Assembly (NCBI GenBank): GCA_016713675.1 | Contig: JADJOS010000005.1 | Span: forward strand, 442,939 to 506,938 | Direction of reading: 5' to 3' | DNA from: Acidobacteriota bacterium | Lineage (GTDB): Bacteria > Acidobacteriota > Blastocatellia > Pyrinomonadales > Pyrinomonadaceae | DNA length: 64,000 bases | In this document: piece by piece, positions 9,919 through 18,963 of the stretch | Numbering within the stretch: position 1 is the first letter of the stretch | Layout of the letters: the number at the start of each line of letters is the position of its first letter | Translations under genes and position numbers: made by a program | The notes under the pieces: generated by a model | Seen by the model: the letters and a program-made list of their open reading frames with translations, nothing else | What the model was told of the DNA's origin: nothing | Database searches by the model: none

Positions 9919-10269
9919 GACACCAATGGGTGCAATAGCTATGCCTCGTGGTACCGGTTTTCAGGCAGTATAAGTTGCAGAAAATGAGTGTTGTAACCGG
10001 CATTTCACGATCGGTCGCGAAAATTTTCGCGAGAGCGTGGCTTTTCGCCACCACGCGATCATCGGTTTGTTAAGTCTTGGCTCAAATCGCTGCCCCGCGG
10101 AGCGAAACCACCGTTTTCGCGTCCAACGAAGGGGTATTCCGTACAGCCTGAGAAAAAGAGATCAAATTTGACCTAATTACGATCAGTTTCCTAGCAAACA
10201 TCTTGAACATCAATTATTATTTTCTTTTACTTACTGTCGCAGAATTCTGAGAACAAGGAACGTGCCCTT
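9919..10269. other. Intergenic region between divergent efflux and oxidoreductase operons
   Basis: About 350 bp without a convincing gene. It holds an 18-bp perfect palindrome (10015-10032), a nearby GCGTGG/CCACGC inverted repeat (10035-10056), and an A/T-rich stretch before the oxidoreductase operon. No clear sigma-70 pair could be assigned. A TTGACC at 10168 lacks a good -10 element. Confidence 0.7.
10015..10032. promoter_or_regulatory. 18-bp perfect palindrome, possible operator
   Basis: The sequence TCGCGAAAATTTTCGCGA is fully self-complementary. It lies about 100 bp upstream of the efflux ATPase start and about 240 bp upstream of the oxidoreductase start. The length and A/T centre fit a homodimeric regulator site. 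The regulator is unknown, and the role is inferred from symmetry and position only. Confidence 0.4.
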
Positions 10270-12063
10270 TTGAAACCTACAGACATTCAAGATCCCGAAT
10301 ATTTCCACAAGGTCGTTGATTGCCAATACGCTTGCCCGGCGCATACGCCGGTGCCGGAGTACATTCGCCTGATCGCCGAGGGCAAATATACCGAGGCTTA
10401 CATGATAAATTGGGATTCCAACGTGTTTCCGGGCGTCCTTGGGAGAACATGCGATCGCCCATGCGAACCGGCTTGTCGGCGTGGTCGTATCGACGAAGAG
10501 CCCGTCGCGATCTGCCGCCTTAAGCGCGTTGCTGCCGACAATCGGGACGATGTTATTCCATATATGCCTACGGGGCCATTTACTCCGAATGGTAAAAAGG
10601 TCGCATTGATCGGCGGCGGACCGGCTTCGTTGACCGTCGCACGTGACCTCGCACCATTGGGTTACGAAGTTCATTTGTTTGATGAGCAGATAAAGGGCGG
10701 CGGATTTATGCGTTCGCAGATCCCGGCGTTTCGTCTTCCTGAGCACGTGCTTAATGAAGAGGTCGACTATATTTTGCGGCTCGGCATCCACACCCATTTC
10801 AAGCATTATGTCTCGTCTCTAAGGGAAGTGTTAGGGCAGGATTATGACGCGGTTTTTGTCGGGACAGGTGCACCTCGTGGACGCGACCTGCCTGATCTAC
10901 CTGGCCGACACGAAGGCGATGCGAACATTCACATCGGCATCAATTGGCTCGGCTCGGTCGCCTTTGAACACACGGACAAAATAGGGAAACGCGTCATCGT
11001 CCTGGGCGGCGGAAACACCGCGATGGACTGCTGCCGTACGGCGCGTCGACTTGGCGGCGAAGACGTAAAGGTCATCGTCCGATCGCCCTTCGCGTCGATG
11101 AAAGCGAGTCCATGGGAAAAGGAAGATGCACAGCACGAAGACATTCCGATCATCGACAATCACGTTCCTAAGTCGTTTGTGATTGAAAATGGAAAGCTGG
11201 CGGGCATGACGTTCGAAAAGGTCGAGGCCAAGTATGACGAGAACGGTAAACGCTCACTGGTCCCAACCGGCGAGCCCGAAGCCTTTTATCCCGCAGACGA
11301 TGTGTTAATAGCCGTTGGGCAAGAGAACAGCTTCCCGTGGATCGAACGCGATTGCGGCGTTGAGTTCGACAAATGGGAAATGCCCGTTGTTGATAAAACG
11401 ACATTCCAGTCGACTCATCCAAAGGTCTTCTTCGGCGGTGATGCAGCGTTTGGGCCGGAGAATGTTATTACTGCGGTCGCCCACGGCCACCAAGCGGCCG
11501 TTTCGATCGATCTGGTGTGTAAAGGCGAAGATATCAACAAGCGTCTTGATCCATTCGTAAATCTGATCTCGCAAAAAATGGGCATCCACGAATGGGCTTA
11601 TGACAGTGAAATTGACGAATATGATCGATTGGCAGTACCGCAAGCCCCGAAAGATCAGACTCTCAAGGATCGCAAAAAGGAGGTCGAGCTCGGCTTTGAC
11701 CCGCTTGCTGGATACAAAGAGGCTGAACGATGCCTCAATTGTGACGTACAGACTGTTTTCAGCGCTCCAAAATGCATCGAGTGCGACGCTTGCGTAGATA
11801 TCTGTCCGACGAGCTGCATTACTTTCACGGCGGATGGCGACGAATCAGATCTGCGTTCCCGCACAAAAGTCCCTTCACTGAATCTGAAGCAAGACATTTA
11901 CGTTGCAGACGGCCTAAAGACCGGCCGAATCATGGCAAAGGACGAGGACGTCTGCCTCCACTGCGGCCTCTGTGCCGAACGCTGCCCGACGGCAGCGTGG
12001 GATATGCAAAAATTCTTTTATAACGTGACCAAAGCTGGCGAGGTGAAATACGGATGTCGGTAA
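10270..12063 (+). CDS. GltD-like FAD/NAD(P) iron-sulfur oxidoreductase subunit, partner of 2-oxoacid:ferredoxin oxidoreductase (operon A)
   Basis: A 597-residue flavo-iron-sulfur protein. The N-terminal [4Fe-4S] region has Cys18, Cys22, Cys61, Cys65 and Cys69 (CQYACPAH, CDRPCEPAC). A FAD-binding GGGPAS follows at about 115, an NAD(P)-binding GGGNTAMDCCRTARRLG near 246, and a C-terminal dicluster ferredoxin-like part (CIECDACVDICPTSC, CLHCGLCAERCP). This is the glutamate-synthase small-subunit fold with extra clusters. Overlap with the alpha-subunit gene (10 bp) argues that it passes electrons between that enzyme and NAD(P)H. The start is TTG at 10270, with an AAGGA ribosome-binding site about 10 bases upstream. 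Direction of electron flow and cofactor preference cannot be read from sequence. Confidence 0.88.
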   Translation: MKPTDIQDPEYFHKVVDCQYACPAHTPVPEYIRLIAEGKYTEAYMINWDSNVFPGVLGRTCDRPCEPACRRGRIDEEPVAICRLKRVAADNRDDVIPYMPTGPFTPNGKKVALIGGGPASLTVARDLAPLGYEVHLFDEQIKGGGFMRSQIPAFRLPEHVLNEEVDYILRLGIHTHFKHYVSSLREVLGQDYDAVFVGTGAPRGRDLPDLPGRHEGDANIHIGINWLGSVAFEHTDKIGKRVIVLGGGNTAMDCCRTARRLGGEDVKVIVRSPFASMKASPWEKEDAQHEDIPIIDNHVPKSFVIENGKLAGMTFEKVEAKYDENGKRSLVPTGEPEAFYPADDVLIAVGQENSFPWIERDCGVEFDKWEMPVVDKTTFQSTHPKVFFGGDAAFGPENVITAVAHGHQAAVSIDLVCKGEDINKRLDPFVNLISQKMGIHEWAYDSEIDEYDRLAVPQAPKDQTLKDRKKEVELGFDPLAGYKEAERCLNCDVQTVFSAPKCIECDACVDICPTSCITFTADGDESDLRSRTKVPSLNLKQDIYVADGLKTGRIMAKDEDVCLHCGLCAERCPTAAWDMQKFFYNVTKAGEVKYGCR

Positions 12064-14042
12064 ATGATTTTGTCGTCAGATTTGCAAATGTGAACGGGAC
12101 CGGTTCGGCGTCGGCTAATGCCTTGTTTACCAAGGCGGTGTTTCGGATGGGCGTGCCGGTAACGCCGAAGAACATCTTTCCGTCGAATATTCAGGGCCTG
12201 CCCACGTGGTACGAGGTGCGTGTCAGCGAAAAGGGCTATCTCGGCCGCCGCGAAGGCGTCGATCTGATTATCGCGGTCAATCCTCAGTCGATGAAAAAAG
12301 ACTACGCCGATGTTCGAGCGGGCGGCTATTTTCTCTACGACTCGTCAAAGCCATTGCCGCCGGGCTATGACCGCACCGACATCACGCACATCGGTATTCC
12401 GCTGATGGCCCTCTGCAATGCAGAGTTTATTGATGCGCGGCAGCGGCAACTATTCAAGAACATCGTTTATATCGGAGCTTTGTCAGCGTTGCTTGATATT
12501 GAGTTTGCGGTTCTCGAAGGCCAGATCGGCGAACAGTTCAAAGGTAAAGAGAAACTGATCGAGCCCAATATCAAAGCATTGAACATCGGCGTTGATTACT
12601 GCAAAGAGAACTTCGATTGTCCTTTGGATATCCGCGTCGAACGCCGCGATCTGCTCGGCGATAAGATATTATTCGGAGGCAACTCCGCATGCGGACTCGG
12701 GGCTGTTTACGCCGGTGCTACCGTTGCTGCGTGGTATCCGATCACGCCTTCGACGAGCGTGGTTGATGCGTTTGCGAAGTACGCCGCTAAGTTCCGCGTC
12801 GACGCAGAAACGGGCAAAAACAATTACGCCATCGTACAGGCCGAAGACGAACTCGCCGCGATCGGCATGGTCATGGGCGCGTGCTGGAACGGTGCGAGAT
12901 CCTTTACCGCCACAAGCGGTCCTGGCGTCTCACTAATGAATGAGTTCCTGGGTTTGGGCTACTTCGCCGAAGTCCCGGCCGTATTGATCGACGTGCAAAG
13001 GACAGGCCCTTCGACCGGCATGCCGACGCGAACGCAGCAGTCAGATATATTGCTGGCGGCTTATGCTTCCCACGGAGACACGAAGCATCCGCTGCTATTT
13101 CCGGCTTCGCCGAAAGAGTGTTTCGAGATGACCGTCGATGCGTTTGACCTGACCGAGCGGCTTCAAACGCCAGTCATCATCATGACCGACCTGGACCTCG
13201 GCATGAACGACCACATTTCCGATGCCCTCGTATGGGACGACAAACGCGAATACGACCGCGGCAAATATCTGACGAGCGAAGAGCTCGACCGCATCAGCAC
13301 CGCAACCCTGATGTCGGCTGTGAGTAAGATCTCTTTGCGGACAAACGGCTCAGCCAAGGATGAGATGTCGGTTGTCATGGCAGAACTCGACGGGCAGGCG
13401 AATAGCGACCACGCCCCGAGCCAGCCGCTTGAACAGTTCAAAGGCAAATACGGACGATATCTCGACGTCGATGACGACGGCATTCCGTACCGAACGATAC
13501 CGGGTACGCACGCCACGCACGGTGCGTTCGTCACACGTGGTTCATCGCGTGACGAATACGCCGTTTATACCGAGGACGGCGACGCCTATCGCCGCAACGT
13601 CGACCGGCTTTCACGGAAATGGGACACAGCGAAAGAATTAGTGCCGCAACCGGAATTCTTCAGAGGCACCCCTCCTTACGAAGGAGGGGTGGCAGCCGCT
13701 TCGGCTGACGGGGTGGTTCTCTCCGCATGCGACGGAGTGATCTATTTCGGCACATCATCATACGCCGCCGAAGAAGCCCTTGAATTCCTCGCCGCTGAGG
13801 ATATCCATCTCGATGCGATGCGTGCTCGTGGGTTTCCGTTCGGACAGGCTTTCCGCGATTTCGTCGATGCCCACGAACGCATCTTCGTCATCGAACAAAA
13901 CCGCGACGCACAATTCCGCAGCCTGATGATGATCGAACTTGGCACCGACTCCGCAAAGCTCATCTCCGTCCTCAACTACGACGGCATGCCGATCACGGCG
14001 GATAATATCGTCAGACAAATAAGGACCTCATTCACGAAATGA
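12054..14042 (+). CDS. 2-oxoacid:acceptor oxidoreductase, fused gamma-alpha subunit (KorA-like)
   Basis: A 662-residue protein. Residues 1 to about 190 form the gamma (coenzyme A-associated) domain (NGTGSASANALFTKAV, FPSNIQGLPTWYEVR). The alpha pyrimidine-binding domain follows, with the signature YPITPSTSVVDAFAKYA near 225, then domain II. With the beta subunit it would oxidatively decarboxylate a 2-oxoacid, perhaps 2-oxoglutarate, to an acyl-CoA using ferredoxin-like carriers. The substrate is not provable here. Residues of about 538-556 are encoded by a palindromic insertion-like element and do not look like family sequence. The gene overlaps its neighbours on both sides (10 bp upstream, 4 bp downstream). 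Confidence 0.9.
   Translation: MSVNDFVVRFANVNGTGSASANALFTKAVFRMGVPVTPKNIFPSNIQGLPTWYEVRVSEKGYLGRREGVDLIIAVNPQSMKKDYADVRAGGYFLYDSSKPLPPGYDRTDITHIGIPLMALCNAEFIDARQRQLFKNIVYIGALSALLDIEFAVLEGQIGEQFKGKEKLIEPNIKALNIGVDYCKENFDCPLDIRVERRDLLGDKILFGGNSACGLGAVYAGATVAAWYPITPSTSVVDAFAKYAAKFRVDAETGKNNYAIVQAEDELAAIGMVMGACWNGARSFTATSGPGVSLMNEFLGLGYFAEVPAVLIDVQRTGPSTGMPTRTQQSDILLAAYASHGDTKHPLLFPASPKECFEMTVDAFDLTERLQTPVIIMTDLDLGMNDHISDALVWDDKREYDRGKYLTSEELDRISTATLMSAVSKISLRTNGSAKDEMSVVMAELDGQANSDHAPSQPLEQFKGKYGRYLDVDDDGIPYRTIPGTHATHGAFVTRGSSRDEYAVYTEDGDAYRRNVDRLSRKWDTAKELVPQPEFFRGTPPYEGGVAAASADGVVLSACDGVIYFGTSSYAAEEALEFLAAEDIHLDAMRARGFPFGQAFRDFVDAHERIFVIEQNRDAQFRSLMMIELGTDSAKLISVLNYDGMPITADNIVRQIRTSFTK
13667..13717. 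repeat. Palindromic repeat-like element inserted in frame within the alpha-subunit gene
   Basis: An 11-bp perfect stem (CACCCCTCCTT and AAGGAGGGGTG, three-base loop, 13667-13691) is followed at once by a 6-bp stem (CAGCCG/CGGCTG, loop CTT, 13693-13707) and then ACGGGGTGGT. This double-hairpin layout is that of small dispersed palindromic elements, yet the reading frame stays open through it (residues GTPPYEGGVAAASADGVV). No second copy was found in this window by eye. Confidence 0.6.
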
Positions 14043-15091
14043 CTTACATACGATCAACATTTAGACATCCTGCTTTTCCTAAGAACGACCTTGGGTACAC
14101 GGTCGATTATTATGAGGGCTCGCTTTCTACGCTGTGTGCGGGGTGCGGGCATGATTCGATCAATGCGGCCATCGTCGAAGCGTGTTGGCAGTTGAATATC
14201 GAGCCGCATAAGGTGGCGAAGCTTTCGGGCATCGGCTGTTCGTCGAAATCTCCGGCTTATTTCTTGTCCAATTCGCACGGGTTTAATTCGGTCCACGGGC
14301 GTATGCCTTCGGTTGCGACGGGAGCGAATCTCGCGAACCGCGACCTGATCTATTTCGGCGTCTCGGGCGACGGCGACACGGCTTCGATCGGAATGGGACA
14401 GTTCGTCCACGTCGTGCGGCGAAACCTGAATATGGTTTACCTCGTGATGAACAACGGCTGCTACGGCCTGACGAAAGGCCAGGATTCCGCGACCGCCGAC
14501 GTCGGTTCAAAATCGAAAGCGGGAAGCGTAAATTTATTCGAAGCCATCGATCTCGCCAGCCTCGCGATCGAACTTGGAGCGACATTCGTCGGGCAGAGTT
14601 TCTCGGGCGACAAAGAACAACTTATTCCACTAATGAAAGCTGCGATGTCGCACAAGGGCTTTGCGTTTCTAAATGTCATCTCGCCATGCGTTACATTTAA
14701 CAACAACGCCGGTTCGACGAAATCTTACGATTACGTCCGCGAACACGTCGAGGTTACGGGCACGATGGATTTTGTGCCGTATGAGAAAGAGATCACGACG
14801 ACGTACGAAGCCGGCGACGTGTCGGACATAACGATGCATGACGGCAGTGAGATTCGGCTGCATAAACTGCAAAAGGATTGGGATCCGCAAGATCGATTCT
14901 CGGCAATAAATGCGATGCAGCGTGCAAAGCAGAAAGGCGAAATACTCACCGGGCTGCTTTATATCAACGAAGATTCAAGCGATCTGCATTCGATGATAAA
15001 CACAAGCGAAACACCGCTGAACGCGATCTCAAAAGACATTTTGTGTCCGGGCTCCGATGCTTTGGGCAAACTCAATTCTTCACTTCGTTAG
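14039..15091 (+). CDS. 2-oxoacid:ferredoxin oxidoreductase beta subunit (thiamine diphosphate-binding)
   Basis: A 350-residue beta subunit. It shows LCAGCGHDSIN near residue 30, IGCSSKSPAYF, and the ThDP/Mg motif GDGDTASIGMGQ followed by MNNGCYGLTKGQ. It starts in an ATGA overlap with the gamma-alpha gene, so the two subunits should be made in equal amounts. Length is normal. The long C-terminal part (DITMHDGSEIRLHKLQKDWDP) is typical of KorB/PorB-like proteins rather than of single-chain PFOR. Confidence 0.92.
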   Translation: MTYIRSTFRHPAFPKNDLGYTVDYYEGSLSTLCAGCGHDSINAAIVEACWQLNIEPHKVAKLSGIGCSSKSPAYFLSNSHGFNSVHGRMPSVATGANLANRDLIYFGVSGDGDTASIGMGQFVHVVRRNLNMVYLVMNNGCYGLTKGQDSATADVGSKSKAGSVNLFEAIDLASLAIELGATFVGQSFSGDKEQLIPLMKAAMSHKGFAFLNVISPCVTFNNNAGSTKSYDYVREHVEVTGTMDFVPYEKEITTTYEAGDVSDITMHDGSEIRLHKLQKDWDPQDRFSAINAMQRAKQKGEILTGLLYINEDSSDLHSMINTSETPLNAISKDILCPGSDALGKLNSSLR

Positions 15092-15105
15092 AACTAAGAA
15101 ACAAT

Positions 15106-15594
15106 ATGAAAATCCTGATACTTTCTGTCGCAATTGTAGCGTTCGCGTCGTTCGTAAGTTCCTGTGGCGGAGCCGCAAATACGAACGCAAACAACTCGAA
15201 CGCAAACAATTCAAACAAACCTGTCGCAGCATCGCCCGCAACAAACGTCTCGCCAGTCGCCGCCCCGTCCGCGACCAAGGCCGCTGCGACTCCGGCACCA
15301 CCGGCAAAAGGCGAAGCTGGCGAGGTCGAGGGCGAACTTCAAGCTGGAAAGCAGGACTCTGTGATCCTTTATTTCGGCGAGGAATCAGGCGATTACGCCG
15401 GCTACTGCTTCGCAAACGATTCGGACGCGGGCAAAGCGATCATGGCGGCTTGCAACAACGGCGAAAAGTGCAAAGTTGTCGGCACGATCGATGGCAGTGC
15501 AAAATGTACTGTCCCGGGACTTGAAGCCGATCTCTCCGCCAGCGGCCGAATTACGGCGGTCAAATCGGCCAAATCGCTGGGTAAAAAGAAGTAG
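15106..15594 (+). CDS. Small Cys-containing lipoprotein of unknown function
   Basis: A 162-residue protein with signal sequence MKILILSVAIVAFASFVSSCGG, where SSC forms a lipobox-like site. An Asn/Thr/Ala/Pro-rich linker (NTNANNSNANNSNKPVAAS and onward) leads to a compact C-terminal domain with a pair of cysteines (CNNGEKC) and a further Cys before the charged tail. The frame is open further upstream, but those codons overlap the beta-subunit gene and carry no signal sequence, so the ATG at 15106 is preferred. It follows the oxidoreductase operon by 14 bp and ends just before a strong terminator. No family was recognised. Confidence 0.72.
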   Translation: MKILILSVAIVAFASFVSSCGGAANTNANNSNANNSNKPVAASPATNVSPVAAPSATKAAATPAPPAKGEAGEVEGELQAGKQDSVILYFGEESGDYAGYCFANDSDAGKAIMAACNNGEKCKVVGTIDGSAKCTVPGLEADLSASGRITAVKSAKSLGKKK

Positions 15595-15614
15595 GTTCGA
15601 TACAAAGTGCAGCG

Positions 15615-15651
15615 AAAAGGGCCGCTATCGTATAGACAGCGGCCCTTTTTT
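15615..15651. terminator. Bidirectional rho-independent terminator
   Basis: The stem AAAAGGGCCGCT / AGCGGCCCTTTT (15615-15626 with 15638-15649) ends in T6. The complementary strand also has an A/T-rich flank, so it can end both the lipoprotein transcript and the converging TldE transcript. Confidence 0.9.
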
Positions 15652-15670
15652 AATTTACATAATATAGACC

Positions 15671-17026
15671 TCAGACCGCTTCCGATTGCGAGGTAAAGTT
15701 AAATTCCTTGATCTTTAATGCGGGAAGCAAAGAACCGCCGCCGCCTTCGCTTGAACCAACGCGTTCGGGTTTACCGACGGCGAAGACATTGCCCGGGCCC
15801 AGCATTTTCACCGTCGATTGATTGAACCTGAAATTTTTGAGCGGATAAGCTATTTTTCCATTCTCGATCCACCATACACCGTCGCGAGTCAGGCCCGTCG
15901 AACTCGCTGTCCGCGGATCGGTTTGCCTAATGTACCAGAATCGACCGACGAGAATTCCGCGTTCTGTCGATCTGATCATTTCTTCTATTGTCGAAACGCT
16001 TCCGCTCGTTTCCATGATCGTGTTGACAGGGCCCGGAGTTGGCTCTTTCCCTTTCTGATTCGCCCAGAAACGGTTGTAGGCAAGGTTCTCAAGCACTCCA
16101 TTGTTGACCATGACAATACGTTGGGCCGGAAGCCCTCCGCCGCCTCCGCCGCCCACGGATTGTGAGCCCGGAAGTTCCGGATGCCAGGGATCGCTATAGA
16201 TGGTCACCTTTTCGTCGAACATCTTTTCTCCCAGCCTTGTCTTGCCGCCGGGTGCAGAAAATGCACTGCGACCCTCTTCCGCCGTCCGTGCGTTGAATCC
16301 GAGGCCGAAACCACCGATCAGATCGGCAACCGCCTGAGGCTCGAGTATCACGGTATATATGCCGGGATCGATAGCCCGTGCGCCGCGGCCTTCGAGGGCC
16401 TTGCGGATCGATTCACGCGCTATCCGCATCGTATCGAGTTTTGCTATGTCATTGTGGCCACGAAGAAAATAGCCGCTGCTCTGTCCGTCCGGCGTTCTGG
16501 CAGTAACAGAAAGGCCGACGCCTGTAGAACGTTCGAATTCGAAATTCCCGTTCTTCGTAGCATTTCCGCCCGCCTGTGAGGTCGCTGAGTGAAAACCGGC
16601 ACCGATCACGCCGCTTTTCTCGCAGAGTCCTATTATGTCGCCGATCTGTTTGGCACGGTCAGTGAGCGAAAGATCTGCGGTAGCCTCAAAAAACATGCTT
16701 GTCGGCTTATAATTTTGTTTGCCTAAGGACGGTAAATACTCACGATCAGGCGGGGCCGTCTTGGCGATCTCCTGGGCACGGTCGACCATTGTTCTCAAGC
16801 TCGAATCATCGAGATCGTTCGTCGACGAACTTCCGCGTTTTCCGCCTATCCATATTGTGATGTTAGCGTTCCGGCCTTCGCGGCTTCCGCTCGTCAGCAC
16901 GTTATTTCCCGCAAAGCGTAAATGGGATTGCTTGTTCGAACTGACGGATGCGGCTGCATCGTCAGCGGTTACCATTGATAGGATCTTTTTCGTCAGGTCT
17001 TTTACTTCCTGTTCGGTGAGCAGCAT
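15671..17026 (-). CDS. TldE/PmbA-family protein (partner of TldD)
   Basis: A 451-residue member of the TldD/PmbA superfamily without a HExxxH zinc motif, as expected for the TldE half of the heterodimeric protease. Family features include GARAIDPGIYTVILEP, FNARTAEEGRSAFS and the glycine-rich C-terminal region. In known systems the TldD/TldE complex degrades unfolded peptides or trims RiPP leaders. The start overlaps the tldD stop (TAATG). There is no signal peptide, although its partner has a Tat signal. PmbA and TldE are alternative names for the same family. Confidence 0.85.
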   Translation of the reverse strand: MLLTEQEVKDLTKKILSMVTADDAAASVSSNKQSHLRFAGNNVLTSGSREGRNANITIWIGGKRGSSSTNDLDDSSLRTMVDRAQEIAKTAPPDREYLPSLGKQNYKPTSMFFEATADLSLTDRAKQIGDIIGLCEKSGVIGAGFHSATSQAGGNATKNGNFEFERSTGVGLSVTARTPDGQSSGYFLRGHNDIAKLDTMRIARESIRKALEGRGARAIDPGIYTVILEPQAVADLIGGFGLGFNARTAEEGRSAFSAPGGKTRLGEKMFDEKVTIYSDPWHPELPGSQSVGGGGGGGLPAQRIVMVNNGVLENLAYNRFWANQKGKEPTPGPVNTIMETSGSVSTIEEMIRSTERGILVGRFWYIRQTDPRTASSTGLTRDGVWWIENGKIAYPLKNFRFNQSTVKMLGPGNVFAVGKPERVGSSEGGGGSLLPALKIKEFNFTSQSEAV

Positions 17027-18627
17027 TATTCGTGGTCCTCCGTCTGGCCGGAATTAGTGCCCGAAGCGGTGTTCAAAACATTGATGTTTCTAAATCTCGC
17101 CGGCGGGCAGCCATGTGAAACGGCATTTGACTGCCCAGGTTCACCTTTGCCATCGTTTGCCGAGCCGGGAATTTCATAGGTCGACCGACCGCCAAGGCCG
17201 TCAAGCGAGCCCCAGAAATCGGTCGTTCTTGACTGATACGCAACATCGCGGAGCATACCGGCTACCTTACCGTTCTTGATCTCCCAAAATGTCTGGCCGC
17301 CGAACTGGAAATTGTATCGCTGCTGATCTATCGAATAACTGCCGCGGCCGTAGATCAAAATGCCTTTATCGACACCGGCTATTAGATCGTCCTGCGTAAC
17401 ATTTTCCTTTGATGGTGTCAGTGAAACGTTCGGCATTCGAGGAAATGGCACGCTGCCCCAGCTATCGGCGTGCAGACAGCCGTAGGACTTTGATTTTCCT
17501 ACGAGTTTTGCAGTATCGCGAGTCGTCTGCCAATCGACAAAAACACCATCTTTCACAAGGTGCCAACTCTGTCCCGGGACCGCTTCGTCGTCATAACCGA
17601 CGGTCGCCATCCCTTGCGGCTGAATACGGTCCGCAACAAAATTGACCATCTTTGATCCGAACTGCAATTTGCCTGTCTTTTCAGGTGTTAGGAAGCTTGT
17701 GCCGGCATAATTTGCTTCCCACAGTAACGCACGGTCGAGTTCGGTGGGATGACCAACTGACTCATGGATCGTCAGGAAAAGATGTGACGGATGGAGAACG
17801 AGGTCGAATTTTCCGGGCGTTACCGATGGCGCAAAGAGTTTCATGACCGCATGTTCAGCCGCGGTTTTTGCCTCGGATACCCAATCGTGTTTAGTGACGT
17901 ATTCAAAGCCAATCTGCTGTGCCTCACGAAGGGAGTTTACCGACTGGAAATCCCCTGTAGTACGATTCGTCGCTGTCGTGCTAAAGCTGGGATTTGTTCG
18001 GATTATGTACTGCTCCACACGCGATCCGTCCGATGTAGCGAGGTATTTTTGTTCGTTTACACAGCCAAGTGAAGAATTCACGAAGCTTATTCCTTTTACG
18101 GCAAGTGCCGCTTCATTGATCCTCAACAGCATCCCCACCTTTTCGTCGATCGGTACGTCAAAAGGGTCTTTTTCAAATGAACTCTTCCATGTGGTCACGA
18201 CCTTTGGGGTCGGGACTAGCTCGATCTTTTTGCGCGTGATGGTCGAGTTGGCCTTCGCTATTGCTGCGGCCTCGGTGGTGACTCGTTTGACCTCGTCGAC
18301 AGTCAGGATCGGGCTTCCGGCAAATCCCCATGTGCCGTTGATCAGCACGCGAACACCAAATCCGAAATTCTGCCCGCTCGAAACGTTCAGAACCTGCCGT
18401 TCGCGCGTATTTACGGCTTCGATGCGATAACGGTTTATTCGGATATCGGCATAACTGGCGCCAAGTTTCTTCGCGGTCGCGAGAGCGGCGTCCGCGAGGG
18501 CATCTTTGTTAACATCGGCAAAGAATGCTGTCGACGCCTGAGCCCCATACATCCATGACGGCAAGATCGCGGCGCCACCCATAGCGACACCTGCGGCTTT
18601 TAGAAATTCACGTCGAGAAAATGACAT
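17026..18627 (-). CDS. tldD: TldD-family zinc metalloprotease with Tat signal peptide
   Basis: A 533-residue protein with the zinc-binding motif HESVGH (HExxxH), followed by PTELDRALLWEANYAG as in TldD. The N-terminus is a clear twin-arginine signal (SRREFLKAAGVAMGG, then AILPSWMYGAQA with an AxA-type site), so this copy is likely exported folded. It is the first gene of a two-gene minus-strand operon with TldE. E. coli TldD is cytosolic, so export suggests a periplasmic peptide-processing or degradation role. The substrate is unknown. Confidence 0.9.
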   Translation of the reverse strand: MSFSRREFLKAAGVAMGGAAILPSWMYGAQASTAFFADVNKDALADAALATAKKLGASYADIRINRYRIEAVNTRERQVLNVSSGQNFGFGVRVLINGTWGFAGSPILTVDEVKRVTTEAAAIAKANSTITRKKIELVPTPKVVTTWKSSFEKDPFDVPIDEKVGMLLRINEAALAVKGISFVNSSLGCVNEQKYLATSDGSRVEQYIIRTNPSFSTTATNRTTGDFQSVNSLREAQQIGFEYVTKHDWVSEAKTAAEHAVMKLFAPSVTPGKFDLVLHPSHLFLTIHESVGHPTELDRALLWEANYAGTSFLTPEKTGKLQFGSKMVNFVADRIQPQGMATVGYDDEAVPGQSWHLVKDGVFVDWQTTRDTAKLVGKSKSYGCLHADSWGSVPFPRMPNVSLTPSKENVTQDDLIAGVDKGILIYGRGSYSIDQQRYNFQFGGQTFWEIKNGKVAGMLRDVAYQSRTTDFWGSLDGLGGRSTYEIPGSANDGKGEPGQSNAVSHGCPPARFRNINVLNTASGTNSGQTEDHE

Positions 18628-18911
18628 CTCTCCCTCACTTTTTGGTCAGAAATAGAACTGGTCGGTGACGTGATTGTAAGCGTTTCGATTCACCTATGTC
18701 AAGAATTTTGGCCCGCTGGCATTTCATGTAACAACATTGCCATCTAATATCTTCGAAATATAGTGGTCGTGCGCTCTGGATCGGGCTCACAGGTTTGGCT
18801 GGGACGACTTTGACAGTCAGCATCGACGGCTTGTCGAAAGCGATTGTTTGGAGGGTGCGGAGTTTTACTGCATCTCTGCGTAGATTTTCGTAGTTCCGCG
18901 GTTCACGGATA

Positions 18912-18942
18912 AGCCAATTCTTCCCACATACGCTAATTGGCT
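18912..18942. promoter_or_regulatory. Inverted repeat upstream of sigma-54 promoter
   Basis: AGCCAATT and AATTGGCT are perfect 8-bp arms separated by 15 bases. The repeat lies about 20 bp upstream of the -24 element. It could be a regulator site, though it is closer than most enhancer sites. The assignment rests on symmetry and position only. Confidence 0.4.
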
Positions 18943-18963
18943 GTTATAAGGCCCGCTTTCTGA

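Noticed and set aside
15671..18627. TldD/TldE as the protease that matures the PqqD-fused peptide
   Set aside because: TldD/E can trim RiPP leaders, but the pair is about 44 kb away, shows no shared regulation and has many other possible roles.
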